DNA of 64,000 bases from contig NC_058337.1 in NCBI RefSeq assembly GCF_905475395.1, positions 139,915,879 through 139,979,878 of the forward strand, written 5' to 3'. Source of the stretch: Chrysoperla carnea. Lineage: Eukaryota; Arthropoda; Insecta; Neuroptera; Chrysopidae. Below the pieces are notes generated by a model. It was not told the origin of the DNA. It searched no databases and saw only the letters and a list, made by a program, of their open reading frames with translations. Below, piece by piece: positions 28,621 to 40,151 of this stretch (positions are counted from its first letter, which is position 1; every line of letters starts with the position of its first letter). Made by a program: the position numbers and the translations under genes.

Positions 28621-31024
28621 CCTTTGAGAATATCTCTTAACCAGGTTCCACTGTATATAAATGTAAGTCGTAGAGTGGTAGATGAGTAACATAAGTATAA
28701 AAAAATAAGATAGTCTCTCACTACACTATCAGGTTGTTGAACTAAATACAATAAACGGAGAATTATTATTATTTATATTATTATATTATGAATATAACTA
28801 CACAAAGTTGTTCAAAATCTGTTATTTATGTATAAAAATTATGTCCATTCAAATTAATAGTCACAAATTTTTACCTCATAACCATTGTAAAATAGACTTT
28901 CACGATACACATACCATATGTTAAGAAAGCTATTAGTCCGTAAGCCCACTCCTGAAAACTTTATTCATTTCATTAACGTTCACTCTTTGAACATGTATAC
29001 GAAAGACCATCGTATAATAACTTGAAAATGGTTGATCGACTCTTGTTGGCTCCGATTTCGTGTCGGGCAAAGATATTCCTCCGGATTTAAGCGAAAATAT
29101 ATAAAATTATATAATAATAGTTATATAATTCTTGTGCTTTCCAAGAAAAAAAAATTAAAAATTTTTTATTTTATCAGAAAATCTAAAAACACGACAATTG
29201 AATTAGTTGAATATTTGATTACGCAGTCGTTAAATTCGTTAAAAGACCTCCGACAAATTTATCGGGTACGGAACCCTAAACTCGCATTTGAAACATATCT
29301 AAGAACATTGTCCATTAAATTGCCTTTTTCCTTAAAGTCTTTTCCAAACTGAGCCGATTTGGAAGATCTTCGCCAATTTTTAGTTTTGTTCGGGTACGAA
29401 ATCTTAAATTCGCACATAGCTAACATAGCTAAGAGAACTCTCCATTAAATTTCCTTTCAAACAAAATCAAAAAAATCAAAATCGTTTCATCCGTTTAGGC
29501 TCTACGATGCCACTGACAGACAGACAGACACACACATAGCGGTCAAACTTATAACATCCCGTTTTTTACTTCACGGGGTTAAAAATAAAATTGTTGTCTA
29601 CCCAACGTCCTTGGCAAAACCTTGGAGTTATTGCATATTAATTTAAACCTTAATTTTTTAAGAAATTCCCAATTCTTTTATCTAGTTTGCTTCAAAGAAG
29701 CAATTTGCAATTTAATTTTTGTAGATGAAAAAAAATTTTTTTCCCTGTTTTCAACCATTGGAACAATAGGTTTTTTTTTTCACATATCAAAATGTATAAC
29801 TCGTAAACATAAGGTTTTATTGAATATCGGAAAAAATTATTTTTCCATAAATTATTCGATAACCTTCTTATTAGAATAACAAAAAATGAACAACTGTCAA
29901 TTTGAAGTTTGGGAATGTAATCAAAAATTTGCCTAGCCCCGAAAAAAACAATACCCCGAAATCGATAATTTTCTTATGTAAGACGTTGTCTTACAAGAAA
30001 TAAACAACACGCGTAAAGCAAAGTTTTTAGGCATGGGCTTACGGGCTATAAATTAATGTTGCAAGGTGAGCATTAAAAAAGAATTCTTAGTTGACAGTAT
30101 TAAATATTAATTTTGACGTTTAATAAAATTTATAAATAATATAAAATTTTATTTGACAATTATTTATGATAATGGATATGAATTTTTCGAAAAAATGTTT
30201 CGAACAAAAATATGTTTTTTATTTTTATTAGACACATTTTTTGGAATTTAAAACTTGATCTTTAACTGTCTTCGAACAGACATCCAATAAAACTTTCTGT
30301 ATTTCTAAAAAGCTGTAAGGCGTATAAAACTAAACTTTAAATTACGAAAGTGTTCCCCACAAAAATGGCAACGACTTTTGTTAAAACAATTTTCTTTAAG
30401 AATAACTTAGTTATCACAAATTCAATCAAGTTGTAAAGTTTAAAGTTTAAATTGTAGTTAATTTTCTTTGATTAAACTTTTCTTCTTATAAAAATTTAAA
30501 ATAAGTCTAAATTTAATAATAAAGTTGTCAAAACTATAAACGATAATAATCGAGGTTTCATTTCGTTAATGAATCTTGCTGCTTAATTAGACAATGGCCA
30601 ATCAAATGAACTTTGAACGTGAGGGTAACAAATCGAAGATTAAATTTTGACAGATATATAATTTTTTCAAGTCATGTTTTAAATCAACAAAATATTAAAA
30701 TAAAATACAGGTGGAATAAGGAAAGAAAATTGGAAGCTTTTTCTTCAAATCCAGTACAAAATAAATAATTACAATTTTACAAAATAAATGTTTTTTAAGA
30801 GATAAATGTTCCGAAAGAGTCAATTTTTTAAATGCATTTTTGGTATCGATTTTGTTGTAGGTATTAAGGTATTAAAGATTTTGTTACTCAAAACTTCAAA
30901 CGAGCTTTTCTCGAAACTGAATTTTAGAGCAAGTACCTTCAATTTTCAAGTATTTGAGTTAAAATTTTAACTGCAGATTAAATTTTAATACTTAATGCAC
31001 ATGGCTTATATAAATAATTTTACT
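28621..31024. other. Intergenic, AT-rich, with one repeat family B copy
   Basis: No gene supported. Open frames at 29032-29352 and 29622-29879 overlap repeat sequence or are Phe/Asn/Lys-rich composition artefacts. Confidence 0.6.
29240..29585 (+). repeat. Repeat family B, copy 2 (near full length)
   Basis: Begins 'ccgacaaatttatcgggtac', contains 'gagccgatttggaag', 'catccgtttaggc', a GACAGACAGACACACACA run and 'cttataacatcccg', and ends in 'cggggttaaaa'. The two halves resemble each other. Possibly the 3' region of a LINE. Confidence 0.75.
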
Positions 31025-31040
31025 TAAAGAGTTAAAATTA

Positions 31041-31337
31041 TAATAATAATGGGGTTTAACCTCCGTTTCTCTGACATTTACGTCTATAACAGAGGCCACC
31101 CACATCATTATTTGTTAATCTTATTTATTTAATTACAAACATATTTACAATTACATTCTGATGTGGGTGTAGTCGGTTACTTCGTTCTAATTCAAGCGAC
31201 GACAATGTGATCAATTCTGCACTCCCATTAATTATAAATTGTTCACACTGCCGCTGCCTGGATTCGAACCCGCAACCTAAGTCTAAATGGACAAACAGTC
31301 AAGGGCAAACGCCTTAGACCGCTTGGCCATTTAGGCT
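31041..31337 (-). mobile_element. tRNA-derived SINE, copy 1
   Basis: On the minus strand the head carries A box (TGGCCAAGCGG) and B box (GGTTCGAATCC). A ~210-bp body follows ('gggagtgcag', 'cacattgtcgtcgctt', 'ggtggcctctgttata') and an (ATT)n tail. It is flanked by a perfect 16-bp target duplication, taaagagttaaaatta (31025-31040 and 31337-31352). No coding capacity; moved by a LINE in trans. Confidence 0.92.
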
Positions 31338-31766
31338 AAAGAGTTAAAATTATTTGAATTAAAAATTTTACACGGAATTATTAAGAATACAAAACCACTT
31401 GACTTAGCTGATCCCTATGTTATTATATTATTAGCCCATTCTGAATACTTTTTAAACACATTGTATAAATAAAACATGCCCAGATCTGATTTAGTTGTTT
31501 AAAAGAATGACTACTTCATATAAATTTCATTTTTCAGTCTGCTGTTTTTATTGATATTATTATTATTATTAAAAACAGATCCAGACTTTGAAAGACATTG
31601 TTAATAGTGACCTTGATGGCCTACTTGGTTAACTCATAAATCTTAATGTGAACGTGGGATTAAATTCAAATCGTGCAACTTGGTTACATGAATTTAGATA
31701 GAGGTTGTTCAAAAAGATTGAAACGCCCCTAAATTTTAGGAGAACAAATTATCACAATAAAAGTGG

Positions 31767-31955
31767 TAGAATTTTCCATACCCGAAAAAAATTAAAATTG
31801 GCGATGATCTTTCAAATCGGCTCAGTTTGGAAAAGGCTTTAAGGAAATAGGCAATTTAATGGAGAGTGTTCTTAGATATGTTTCAAATTCGAGATACGGG
31901 TTCCGTACCCGAAAAAATTTGTCGGGGGTTTTTTAAATTTTGTAAATTTTATTTG
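31767..31955 (-). repeat. Repeat family B, copy 3 (reverse, partial)
   Basis: Reverse complement of the first half of 29240-29585, including 'tcaaatcggctcagtttgga' and 'ggttccgtaccc'. Confidence 0.75.
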
Positions 31956-32439
31956 TAAATGAGTAGATTATGTGTTTTAGTAAAGGTTTTAGAATAATAA
32001 TTACATTTTCTACCAGTATCTGAGCAGCATTTAGAATAAGAGTGTTTAAGTTAAATAAATAAAGTTTTATCTAAAATCCCTACTTTTCTAATATAAATTA
32101 AAAAAACATGATTTTACACACTACCGTGACGTGAAGGGTTAAGTTAAAATATTACGATGATACAGATCTCTTATTATTTGAACGAAGGTCATGTGAATCT
32201 TTCACACTTTAAAAAAATCGATTAAAGGTTTAACGGAACGAAACCTGAAAAGGTCTCGTAGTTTAATTTCGTAATGATATTGAGTTAAGAAAGTACAAGC
32301 AATGTAGCAACTTTCGATAAAAGGCACAAATTTTTTTAAAATTTTTTTTTAAATACGTTTAAGATAGTTGGTTCATTTAAAGAACTGAAGAATTCTTCAA
32401 AATTTTAATATTAGTAATTAAAAGCCCTATTCAAACGCT

Positions 32440-32740
32440 TTACATTTAAACTTTTGTTCTATCTCAAGCGGCTTACAAGATGGGTCCTACGGACTCAAGA
32501 CCTAATTGACCTATGTTGCTCATTTACGAACTTAGCGTCACTTTTTTCGTCCTGAGCACGCTATAAAAACTTGATATCTCAATTCATTTTTGAGTTATCG
32601 TGTCCACAGACATACAACCGAAAATGGACTAACTAGGTGATTTTATGAACACATATACCAAAATTTTGTTCGTAGCATCAATATTTTAAGCGTTACACAT
32701 TAAACTTAAGCGGGACTTAACTTAATATACTTTGTATTAT
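32440..32740 (+). repeat. Repeat family A, copy 6 (5' part missing)
   Basis: Starts at 'tttacatttaaacttttg' and runs through 'cttacaagatgggtcctacg' to 'gacttaacttaatatac'. The GACG run is reduced. Confidence 0.75.
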
Positions 32741-33022
32741 CTATGTTTGTTTAGATACTATATTTTGTATACAAATTTTAAACATCAAAGGATTTCGATT
32801 ATAATTGGGGATCGGATAAAATTTTTTTATCACTTCAGATGAAGTATTTTCACTGGACGTGCAGAAAGGTGAAGTTGATTTTTAAAAACTGTTACTAATA
32901 TGCAAGATATGAACGTCTAAAATTCCTAATTAATCAAAGAGGAAGATACTCAAAAGTGACGTCATGCGTGGGTATTGTCATAGATAATAAGATAATACAT
33001 ATAAAACTTTGTTTTGCTAAAA

Positions 33023-33331
33023 AGAGCCTAAATAGCCGAGCGGTCTAAGGCTTTTGTCTTTGTCTGTTTGTTCATTTATACTTAGGTTGCTGGTTCGAAT
33101 TCAGGCACCGGCAGTGTGAACAATTTATAATTAATGGGAGTGCAGACTTGATCACATTGTCGTCGCTTGGATAAGAACGAATTAACCGACTCCACCCACA
33201 TCAAAATGTAAATGTAAATATGTTTGTGATTAAATAAATAAAGATTAACAAATAATGATGTCGGTGGCCTCTGTTATAGGCGTATATGTCAGAGAAACGG
33301 AGGTTAAACCCCATTATTATTATTATTATTA
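33023..33331 (+). mobile_element. tRNA-derived SINE, copy 2
   Basis: Same family as 31041-31337 in the opposite orientation: A box TAGCCGAGCGG, B box GGTTCGAATTC, shared body, and a longer (ATT)n tail. A perfect 15-bp target duplication, tttgttttgctaaaa, flanks it (33008-33022 and 33332-33346). Confidence 0.92.
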
Positions 33332-34028
33332 TTTGTTTTGCTAAAAGGAGATGGGCAATCTTTGATTACTTAGAACTTCTTCGTTTTTTTACTTTCAAAA
33401 TTTGTCGTGGAATCAAGTCTAGTTTTATATTTTTACGGGTAATTGTTGTTTTTGTTTTATGATACAATGTTTGGTTAAGGAAAGATAAGGTTTGGGTTCG
33501 TGAAACAATCCAAGAGAGAATAACTGAACCCTAAATAAAAAATAAATTTTTATAACAAAAATAATATCATTCTTTAACTTTGTAAATCATAACCTCCACA
33601 AAATTTTATATGAATTAATTTTTTTAATTCTAAAAATACTAGTGAGTGCTATGCCATTAAAATAGTTTATAAAAGTACTACTAGTAACTATATTCAAATT
33701 AGACAGTAAGTTGCAGCTTACTTTAAACAATATTTGAGTTTAAATTGTTGAAAATTTCTTCGAAATATAATTTTTTCTTTCTTAGAATACTTAAATAACC
33801 TTAAAGTAGGAATGCAAATAACGAGCAGGCGTCTTTTTACTTTTTTTCGTGCAGTTTTTCGGTAAAAACATTTTCTGACGTCAATGGCACGAGAGAGCTA
33901 ATTTAAATATTTTTTTATTATTGCAATTAAATTTTTTACTACTTCACGATTTTGTCGTAAAAACAGTTTGTAGAAGCAATTTTTTTCAGAACAAATTCAA
34001 TCATCACCATATATATCGTTTATATCGA

Positions 34029-34110
34029 GCTGCGGTGTCCGAGTGGTTAAGGAGATGGACTTGAAATCCATTGGGTTCTACCCGCTCAGGTTCGAATCCT
34101 GTTCGCAGCG
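34029..34110 (+). tRNA. tRNA-Ser (TGA)
   Basis: 82 nt. The acceptor GCTGCGG pairs with TCGCAGC (one G-T) and the discriminator is G. A box GTCCGAGTGG, anticodon loop CTTGAAA with anticodon TGA, a variable arm of serine type, and TTCGAAT in the T loop are all present. Intron-less; looks functional. Confidence 0.92.
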
Positions 34111-34190
34111 ATTCTTTTATTTTAAATTATTCTTATTTAAATGCAAATATAATTCGATTCACTGATTGCTGCATTCATGTTAGATATGGA

Positions 34191-34268
34191 GCTGCGGTGT
34201 CCGAGTGGTTAAGGAGATGGACTTGAAATCCATTGGGTTCTACCCGAACAGGTTCGAATCCTGCAGCG
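34191..34268 (+). pseudogene. tRNA-Ser (TGA) pseudogene, shortened 3' end
   Basis: Identical to the upstream tRNA through the anticodon and variable arm, but a few bases are missing at the T-arm/acceptor junction ('cctgcagcg' for 'cctgttcgcagcg'), which destroys the acceptor stem. Confidence 0.82.
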
Positions 34269-34971
34269 ATTGTTATTTTAAATTTTAATATGCCAAAATA
34301 TCGAAAGTGGAATTTAATTTGAGGGATGTAGCTTCTGGATTTCAAGTTTGTCAAACTGACATCACGATTAACTTTTTAAAAGAGAAGATAATTTGTTTTC
34401 ACTTACCCCATTTTGTGGGGGTATAATTGGATACATCTAAAAAAATATAATCATACCACGTTCCCAAAAGCACGTATAATTTTCCATATTTAGACTGTGA
34501 TTCCTCAGATATATGAAAAAATCCGTGTTCTAGGGTTTTTGCGCCCATAGGTACTGTTGCTTTACTTATCAGGAATTATCAAAATAGATAGTTATAGTTA
34601 TGTTGGTTAAAACATGAAATTTTGGGTGTTTCATGCTTCCATACCGGATTAATGCAATAATCTATTGAAGAAAATCCGTGTGCAGACACTCACTTTCAAA
34701 TAATTTTTCTAAAGATGAACACAATTTATCTAACGATAAATTTTACGAAAATGTCATTAACGTTATAATATTCTTCTTCCATCATCTTTTAAATTTGTCG
34801 GGAAATTTGTTTGAATTTTCCTTTTTTCTTAAAATTGTGTTCTCTGTGAACAAGAAAAATTGTGATAAACTAGATTTGTTGATTCGCTTAGATAAAAATA
34901 CAATTTATTTGCAACTGGTGCAACCCAGCCAATTTAAATAGACTGTCTAGACATATAAAAATTTAAATAAA
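34269..34971. other. Unique spacer inside the tRNA inverted duplication
   Basis: AT-rich. The 87-codon frame at 34678-34941 begins at a non-ATG codon and is Phe/Asn/Leu-rich; I do not consider it a gene. Confidence 0.55.
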
Positions 34972-35053
34972 CGCTGCGGACAGGATTCGAACCTGTGCGG
35001 GTAAAACCCAATGGATTTCCAGTCCATCTCCTTAACCACTCGGACACCGCAGC
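34972..35053 (-). tRNA. tRNA-Ser (GGA)
   Basis: 82 nt on the minus strand with a perfect 7-bp acceptor stem (GCTGCGG/CCGCAGC). The anticodon loop reads CTGGAAA, giving anticodon GGA, a one-base change from the TGA copies. Possibly a functional isoacceptor switch. GGA tRNA-Ser genes are uncommon in eukaryotes, so it may equally be a mutated copy. Confidence 0.75.
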
Positions 35054-35133
35054 TTGATATCTAACATGAATGCAGCAATCAGTGAATCGAATTATATTTG
35101 CATTTAAATAAGAAAAATTTAAAATAAAAGAAT

Positions 35134-35215
35134 CGCTGCGGACAAGATTCGAACCTGTGCGGGTAGAACCCCATGGATTTCAAGTACATTTCCTTAACCA
35201 CTCGGACACCGCGAC
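35134..35215 (-). pseudogene. tRNA-Ser (TGA) copy with stem mutations
   Basis: The 5' acceptor is GTCGCGG against 3' CCGCAGC (two mismatches), and the anticodon stem has a G-to-T change (GTACTTGAAATCC). Probably inactive. Confidence 0.75.
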
Positions 35216-35491
35216 TCGATGTATTTGACTGACATGGTAATGGTTCAAATATGAAAAAAATTGTTTCTAAAAACTGTTCTTACGACAAAATCGTGTAAGT
35301 AAAAAATTTAATTGCAATAATAAAAAAATATTTAAATTGACACGCTCTCTCTCTAGCCGTTGATGTCAGCCTTGTCTTTTTATTGGATCCCTGTTTAAAG
35401 GTTATTTAAGTATTCTAAGAAACAAAAAAAATTATATTTCGTAGAAATTTTCAACAATTTCAAATCAAATATTGTTTAAAGTAAGCTGTCA

Positions 35492-36629
35492 GAAAAAAGA
35501 AAATTTTTCTCTAACTATGTATTACAAAAATGTTTTACGTTGAAAAATTTTCGTAACCAATTCTGTTTAGTATTATTCACAATCATATATGTAAGTTTTA
35601 AAAAAATAAAATAAATAAAAAAAAGTCGTGTTAGATATGCCCGCTAGATGTCAGGTGAATAACTTTTTGAATCAGTTCAAAAATTTTCACTATTAGGGTC
35701 ACCTAACTTACAGAAAAATTGATTTAGTAATATTAGCCGAGAAATTTGACAGTCATTAAGTTGAATAATTGAAATTTTATTTACTTTAACTTGTTTCTAG
35801 AAGTTGTGTTTTTTCTTCTAAATATCTTTAAGGTATTTTCAGCATGGTATTTGCAGCTTTTATGCTAAAGTGTGTTAAAATTTTTTTTCGAAAGAATTTA
35901 ACGAGAAATTAAATTTAAGAACCTAATATGGCTTACTATCAAATCATAAATTTACAGAAATTTTGACCAATTTACGTCATAATTAATATCTCAAACACGA
36001 AAATTAATATTAAATTTGGAAAATCTGTCAAAAAATCCATTAATGCTGGAAATACCTTAAGGTGATTGTAAAAAAGTTTAATTGATTGCACGGTACATTC
36101 AAATAAACCAAATACATATTTTGTAGTCAAGTAATCAGTCTACAATACCACGCAACTACAAAAATTTATAATATATTGTATGCAAGTGATACTTATAAAT
36201 TTGATAATCATCAATTCTCTAACAATAGGCGTCTCTGTTCATCAAATGATCTTCGATGGACTCATAATTAAATTAAAATTTTGTTTTTATATCATCGACA
36301 ACCTTATATTTTTTTGGAATTATTATAAACTACAAAATTATCTAAATATTTTAGATAGTTTTTTTATCACACGCTCTAGATTTTTGGATATAGAAATATC
36401 CAATTGAAAAAGATAATCTATATTCATCATTTTTTTAGCCAACTTTGAAAGATAAAATAATACTAAAAAGCCCGATGACCTAGGAATTTTTTGTGATTTT
36501 TGAAACTTTGTTAATCAAAAAATGTATTTATAAAGTTTTATTGAAATCCCTAGTATTATCCAATCTTTGCATATCTCCTTAATATCTATATATTTTCAAA
36601 TTACTTTCGTAAAGTAGAAACTTCAACAC
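35492..36629. other. Intergenic, AT-rich, nothing recognised
   Basis: No gene or repeat could be supported. The 75-codon frame at 36180-36407 is Ile/Leu/Phe-rich AT composition. Confidence 0.55.
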
Positions 36630-37174
36630 AAAACAAGTGAAAGCAAACAATTGACTGAGTTAATTGTTAAATACCATGTATAGACTGTTGATTATGCAAT
36701 CGTTTGTTTTTTACGTTATGTAAGTAAAGAGAGATAGCTAGTCATACATACATGTCACACACACGACTGATATTCTCATATAATACATATTATATAATTT
36801 GTCAATGATTTGCGCTCTCAAGAGTACACAGTAGTGTTTACGAAAAATTGTTTCAAACAAAAGTTGTTTATTTTTTATAAAATTTCTTACATTTAAACTT
36901 TTGATCTATCTCTAACTGTTTACAAGATTGGATTTTACATTTACGAACTCGACTTCACTTTTTACGTCCAGAGCTCTGTGTAAAAATTTCAACTTGATAT
37001 CTTTTTTAGTTTTTGAGTTATCGTGATGGCAGACGGACAGACAGACAGACAGACGTACAATAGGAAATGGACTAATTAGGTGATTTTATAACACAAATTT
37101 TGTTCATAGTATCAATATTTTTAAACTCGGGACTAAACTTAGTGTATCTTGATATATTTCATATACATGGTATA
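36630..37174 (+). repeat. Repeat family A, copy 7
   Basis: Full-length landmarks from 'aaaacaagtgaaagcaaaca' through the GACAGACAGACAGACG run to 'tatacatggtataaa', with several internal deletions. Confidence 0.8.
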
Positions 37175-37552
37175 AATATATGGAATTTTCGAATTTTACT
37201 TTTTCGAGGTGAAAACAATAAATTTGTAACAGAAAGTATATAAATAAAGCAACAAAAAAATAGTTTACAATGTCCTGTAAGTTGTATGTATGCTTGTAAG
37301 CTGCTTGTCATATGTCACCAAGTGTCTCTTTTTCTAATCTCTTATTCTAAACTATTTCACTGGCGGTCTACACAACGAAAACAATATTTATATGGAGTAC
37401 AGAGTATTATGATGTCACATTTTATTGTTGTTTTGAAATATTGGTTACCTGAATGGTTATTAAAGTTAAACTGTTCTAAATTTCTTCAATGAATAAATTT
37501 TCAAAGAGCCCTTCGAAAAAAAAAAACAGATCGAGAAAATTTTTTCGTGATA

Positions 37553-37865
37553 TTTAAATTTGGTTCAAATATTTTATTTCAACTAAGCCATTATTTTAGT
37601 AATTAATAACTGTTTAATTACTTAAAATTATTTAATAAGAGTACAAATTCAGTGAGACAAATTCAAATTTTTAAAATGGAAATTCAAATTTTAAAACGGA
37701 CGTGACGTCATGGTATGTGGCTTGTCTGATTTGTTGACATACTGTATGGTATTAATTACTTATATTTTGTATGGTATTACATTGAGTTATATTATTCTAC
37801 GGCTTTTTATTAGAAAACTTAATAATAACGTGTGTAAATTCTATGTTGTAAATTCATTTTTTTTA
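37553..37865 (+). repeat. Repeat family C, copy 1
   Basis: About 310 bp shared in direct orientation with 54520-54858. Landmarks: 'ccattattttagtaattaat', 'catactgtatggtattaatt', 'ctacggctttttattagaaa'. Confidence 0.85.
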
Positions 37866-37894
37866 ATCTTATATATTTAAACGAGCAATTCTTG

Positions 37895-37979
<85 letters not shown>
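37895..37979 (+). repeat. (TA)n microsatellite
   Basis: Almost pure TA for about 75 bp, directly followed by the repeat at 37980-38525. The antisense Ile-Tyr frame here is spurious. Confidence 0.95.
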
Positions 37980-37981
<2 letters not shown>

Positions 37982-38525
37982 ACGATCTTGGAAATGGCTC
38001 CAACGATTTTCATGAAAATGCGTATGTAGGGGTTTTTTGGGGCGATAAGTCGATCTAGCTAGGTTTCATTTATCAGAAATGCCGTTTTATCCGTCTTTTC
38101 ATGAAAAATTCATCAGACCTCTATTGGTGTATAACGTAGTTAATGAAATACAATGCAAATTATAACATAACAAAAAGGAGGCGTTTGAGTAGTCTAAAGT
38201 GAAAAATATGACTCTTACTGACATCTATTGGCGAATAACCGAGCGAAGCTCGGTCATCCATGAAAATGAGTATGTAGGGGTTTTTTGGGGCGATAAGTCG
38301 ATCTAGCTAGGTTTCATTTATCAGAAATGTCGCTTTATCCGTCTTTTCATGAAAAATTGAAACATACAATGTAAAATAGGACTGTGCCTGACATCTATTG
38401 GTGTATAACGTAGTTAATGAAATACAATGCAAATTATAACATAACAAAAAGGAGGCGTTTGAGTAGTCTGTTATGACTCTTGCTGACATCTATTGGCGAA
38501 TAACCGAGCAAAGCTCGGTCATCCA
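37980..38525 (+). repeat. Two-copy tandem interspersed repeat, Helitron-like end
   Basis: Two copies of a ~249-bp unit start at 'catgaaaatg.gtatgtaggg' (38010 and 38259) and end at the hairpin ACCGAGCGAAGCTCGGT plus 'catcca'. A (TA)n run before it and a GC hairpin near the 3' end recall Helitron-like or microsatellite-associated elements. No coding capacity; class uncertain. Confidence 0.6.
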
Positions 38526-39111
38526 GATATTGTAAATTATACGTTGAACTGTCACCAATTGACAGGTCATCACATATTAATACGTCATCAGTAGAGAGCG
38601 CTAAAAGAACTACGTTTAAACATCTGAAAATTATTATCTATTTTAAATATTTTTTTACACTTAATTACAACAACTTTGAAATGAATTAATAATAGAAAAA
38701 AATACATGAATTTTCCCTATAGACGGAAATATCGTTTTAGATTAGTATGGACGTGGCGAAAACAATGCCAACAGCATTAACAGGTTCCATTGTATATCAA
38801 CTTAAACAAAGAAAACAGTTTATATACACAGTTTTACTGCTCTAGTTTTTCTTGAAACTCTTCATTCGAGAACATAACTTTAAATCATTTAGGAAAGTTC
38901 TGTATATATCGTTGTTTATGTTCTAAGGAAAATATAATTGGCTTGATTTTATAGATAATTACATCAATTTTAATTGATAAATATATGCAAAACATCACAC
39001 AGAAAATTGGAGGATTTATTTTTCGATTTTTTGTTTTTAATGTCTTTTATCCGTTTTCTACACAGTACAGCTTTGAGAGACTTTTTTTAAAACACTCAAA
39101 TTACCTCTTTA
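38526..39111. other. Intergenic, AT-rich
   Basis: Nothing recognised. The 89-codon frame at 38985-39254 runs into repeat family A and is not a gene. Confidence 0.55.
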
Positions 39112-39437
39112 CAGAACATTTAAACTTTTGTTCTATCTCTAACGGTTTACAAGATGAGTGCTACGGATCCAAGACCCAGTTGACCCATGTCGCTTATTTA
39201 CCAACTCGACTACACTTTTTACGTCCTGATTACGCTGTAAAAATTTCAGCTTGATTTATTTTTTCTTCGTTTTTGAGTTATCGACTTGACAGACGGACGG
39301 ACAACCGGAAATGGACTATTAAGGTGATTTTATGAATACCTATAACCTAATTTTGTGCGTAGCATCAATATTTTAAGCGTTACAAACTTGGGACTAAACT
39401 TAATATACTATGTATATTTTATATATGCATGGTATAA
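39112..39437 (+). repeat. Repeat family A, copy 8 (5' part missing)
   Basis: Starts 'agaacatttaaacttttgtt' and ends 'tgcatggtataaaaa'. Confidence 0.75.
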
Positions 39438-39742
39438 AAACCAATCATTTATTTATATATTTTCTGATTTTATATAAAAATTAACAGATATGAAGTTACA
39501 AGTAACAGCTTTAATATCATACAATTTTAATTGTTTTAATTAATAATAAAACACTAATCAAATAACATTTAATTAAATCATATCAAAGTTTTTTAAATAT
39601 TTAGTATACCTAGCAGTAATTTACTTCTCGAGTTACAACTATGCGTACAAATATGATCTCTATTGTATTACACAATACAGTGTGTATACCAAAGATTTGG
39701 TAAATGGTATTAAATTTTTAAAACATGTTTTTTCAAAATTGA

Positions 39743-39915
39743 AATTTACAAAATTTTAAAAACGCCATCGCCATTTTATAGTTTTTCGGATACGGAACAT
39801 AGCTTAAAACACTGTCCATTAAATTACCTTTCAAAGAAAACCAAAAAATTCAAAATTAGTTCATTCGTTTAGGCGCTCTCACATAGCGATCAAACTTATA
39901 ACACTCCCATATTTA
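39743..39915 (+). repeat. Repeat family B, copy 4 (partial)
   Basis: Contains 'ttcggatacggaac', 'cattaaattacctttcaaag' and 'aacttataacactccc', with the central and GACA parts deleted. Confidence 0.65.
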
Positions 39916-39953
39916 GTTTTAAAACGATTCTCAATTTAGTTAGAGAAACGAAC

Positions 39954-40151
39954 TATATAAGATGTCGCAGTGGAAGTCTTTTTGTTGAATCGGATGGGAT
40001 ATGGCGCGTAAATTCAAACGGAGATCTACTAAATCAATATTAGTTATGTGATGTTGGCTCTACTGTGAACGACTTAAGTGTCAATTCATATTGCATAGAA
40101 CGTATTGTGTGTCGAGTGGTTTAGAAAAACAAACAAAAAAAAAACGTAAGT
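39954..40151 (+). promoter_or_regulatory. Possible host promoter and untranslated first exon
   Basis: TATATAAG at 39954-39961 is followed by ~180 bp of richer sequence, then a consensus splice donor (ACGTAAGTG; GT at 40146). A pyrimidine-rich acceptor (TTTATTTATTTTAG) ends at 40800 and precedes an ATG at 40804 opening a 21-codon frame. No protein family recognised. Signals like these occur by chance, so this is only a candidate. Confidence 0.25.

Larger units (their letters stand above)
31353..33007. other. Intergenic with repeat fragments
   Basis: Holds a reversed family B fragment (31767-31955) and a family A fragment (32440-32740). No gene seen. Confidence 0.6.
33712..35491. repeat. Large inverted duplication with four tRNA-Ser loci
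   Basis: The left arm (33712-34268) and right arm (34972-35491) are inverted copies including flanking and spacer DNA, with scattered changes. The ~700-bp centre (34269-34971) is unique. Each arm carries two tRNA-Ser loci about 80 bp apart. Confidence 0.88.

Noticed and set aside
34678-34941. 87-codon frame in the centre of the tRNA inverted duplication
   Set aside because: Non-ATG start and Phe/Asn/Leu-rich AT composition; no support.
37819-38013. Minus-strand frame of alternating Ile-Tyr
   Set aside because: Translation of a TA microsatellite.
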